A stretch of DNA of 64,000 nucleotides from Oceanobacillus sp. CFH 90083 (GTDB taxonomy: Bacteria; Bacillota; Bacilli; Bacillales; Amphibacillaceae), in NCBI RefSeq assembly GCF_009389585.1, contig NZ_VIYG01000009.1, positions 62,001 to 126,000 on the forward strand, written 5' to 3'. This document shows, piece by piece, positions 63,727-64,000 of the stretch. The number at the start of each line of letters is the position of its first letter. The first letter of the stretch is position 1. The notes beneath the pieces were generated by a model that did not search any database, had not been told where the DNA came from, and saw only the letters and a list, made by a program, of their open reading frames with translations. The position numbers were made by a program, and so were the translations under genes.

Positions 63727-64000
63727 TTTTAGAGTCAGAGTTGTGATGTAATGGGAAAAATTAACAGAAAAATGAACCTATGCTGTTGTTGGGGGAATTT
63801 GTAAATGAGAGCTGATATGAAAAAGTCTGGCAGATAGGATTTCAAAAAGGAGTTAAACGGAAATGTGTTTGTAATATGTGCTGTAAAGTCAATGGCTATT
63901 TGATGTTATTGGCTTTAAAATTTTATTTTTAATTAAAGGGCAACAATACCTTTTGATAAAAAACAGCAGATGTTCTAAGCGTTGTAAAAAGGGCGGTTCA
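63727..64000. other. End of window, no gene identified
   Basis: I see no supported ORF, repeat or RNA in the last 274 bases. A gene may begin beyond the window edge. Confidence 0.4.

Overview
The window is a low-GC chromosomal segment from a spore-forming Bacillaceae bacterium. The gene order runs in blocks that match the Bacillus subtilis ytoP-murC-ytxG-ccpA-acu, yitS-yitW, med-fabH-fabF and yjbA-spx-mecA-yjbH-yjcH segments. Protein features and the dispersed palindromic repeats look most like the Oceanobacillus/Virgibacillus group. The genus is an inference; the family is well supported by synteny, T-box leaders, FapR and TnrA boxes, and the coat genes cotO and cotZ.

Layout. 1-8.9 kb: end of an M42 peptidase gene, a DUF84 gene, ytoQ, then ytpP-ytpQ-ytpR, the translocase gene sftA, murC, and ytxG-ytxH behind a likely SigB promoter. 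9.3-17.1 kb: aroA, ccpA, the convergent acuABC operon and a class A penicillin-binding protein. 17.2-25.5 kb: T-box controlled tyrS, then yitS/yitT, a lipoprotein, a TetR-plus-paired-SMR efflux operon, an Nfu-N protein, and yitU, yitV, yitW. 25.6-36 kb: uppP, yjzD, a small conserved gene plus med, fabH-fabF behind a FapR box, yjbA, T-box controlled trpS, a secreted glycoside-hydrolase-like protein and yjbC. 36-49.5 kb: glnK-amtB behind a TnrA-type box, spx, mecA, coiA, pepF, yjbI-spxH, yjbK, relQ-nadF-yjbO and prpE. 49.9-60.1 kb: mgtE, cotO, cotZ, a small unknown gene, a DUF421 protein, yjcFGH and a heterodimeric ABC exporter. 60.3-64 kb: a serine-hydrolase remnant, tRNA-Val(GAC), a dicarboxylate/glutamate symporter, a NUDIX hydrolase and a lipoprotein.

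Functional themes. The Spx regulon machinery is clustered: spx, its ClpXP adaptor spxH, the ClpC adaptor mecA and the competence genes coiA and med. Cell-envelope genes recur (murC, the PBP, uppP, fabH/fabF). Carbon control is represented by ccpA and acuABC, and nitrogen control by glnK-amtB.

No phage, insertion sequence, CRISPR array or defence system is visible. The most unusual material is non-coding. Three families of dispersed structured repeats sit in intergenic gaps: about seven copies of one, two of another, and one of a third. There is also a set of well-formed regulatory sites (SigB, SigK, cre-like, FapR, TnrA) and two small genes with good ribosome sites that are easy to miss (26762-26938 and 43127-43306). 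I did not find a convincing new multi-gene system.
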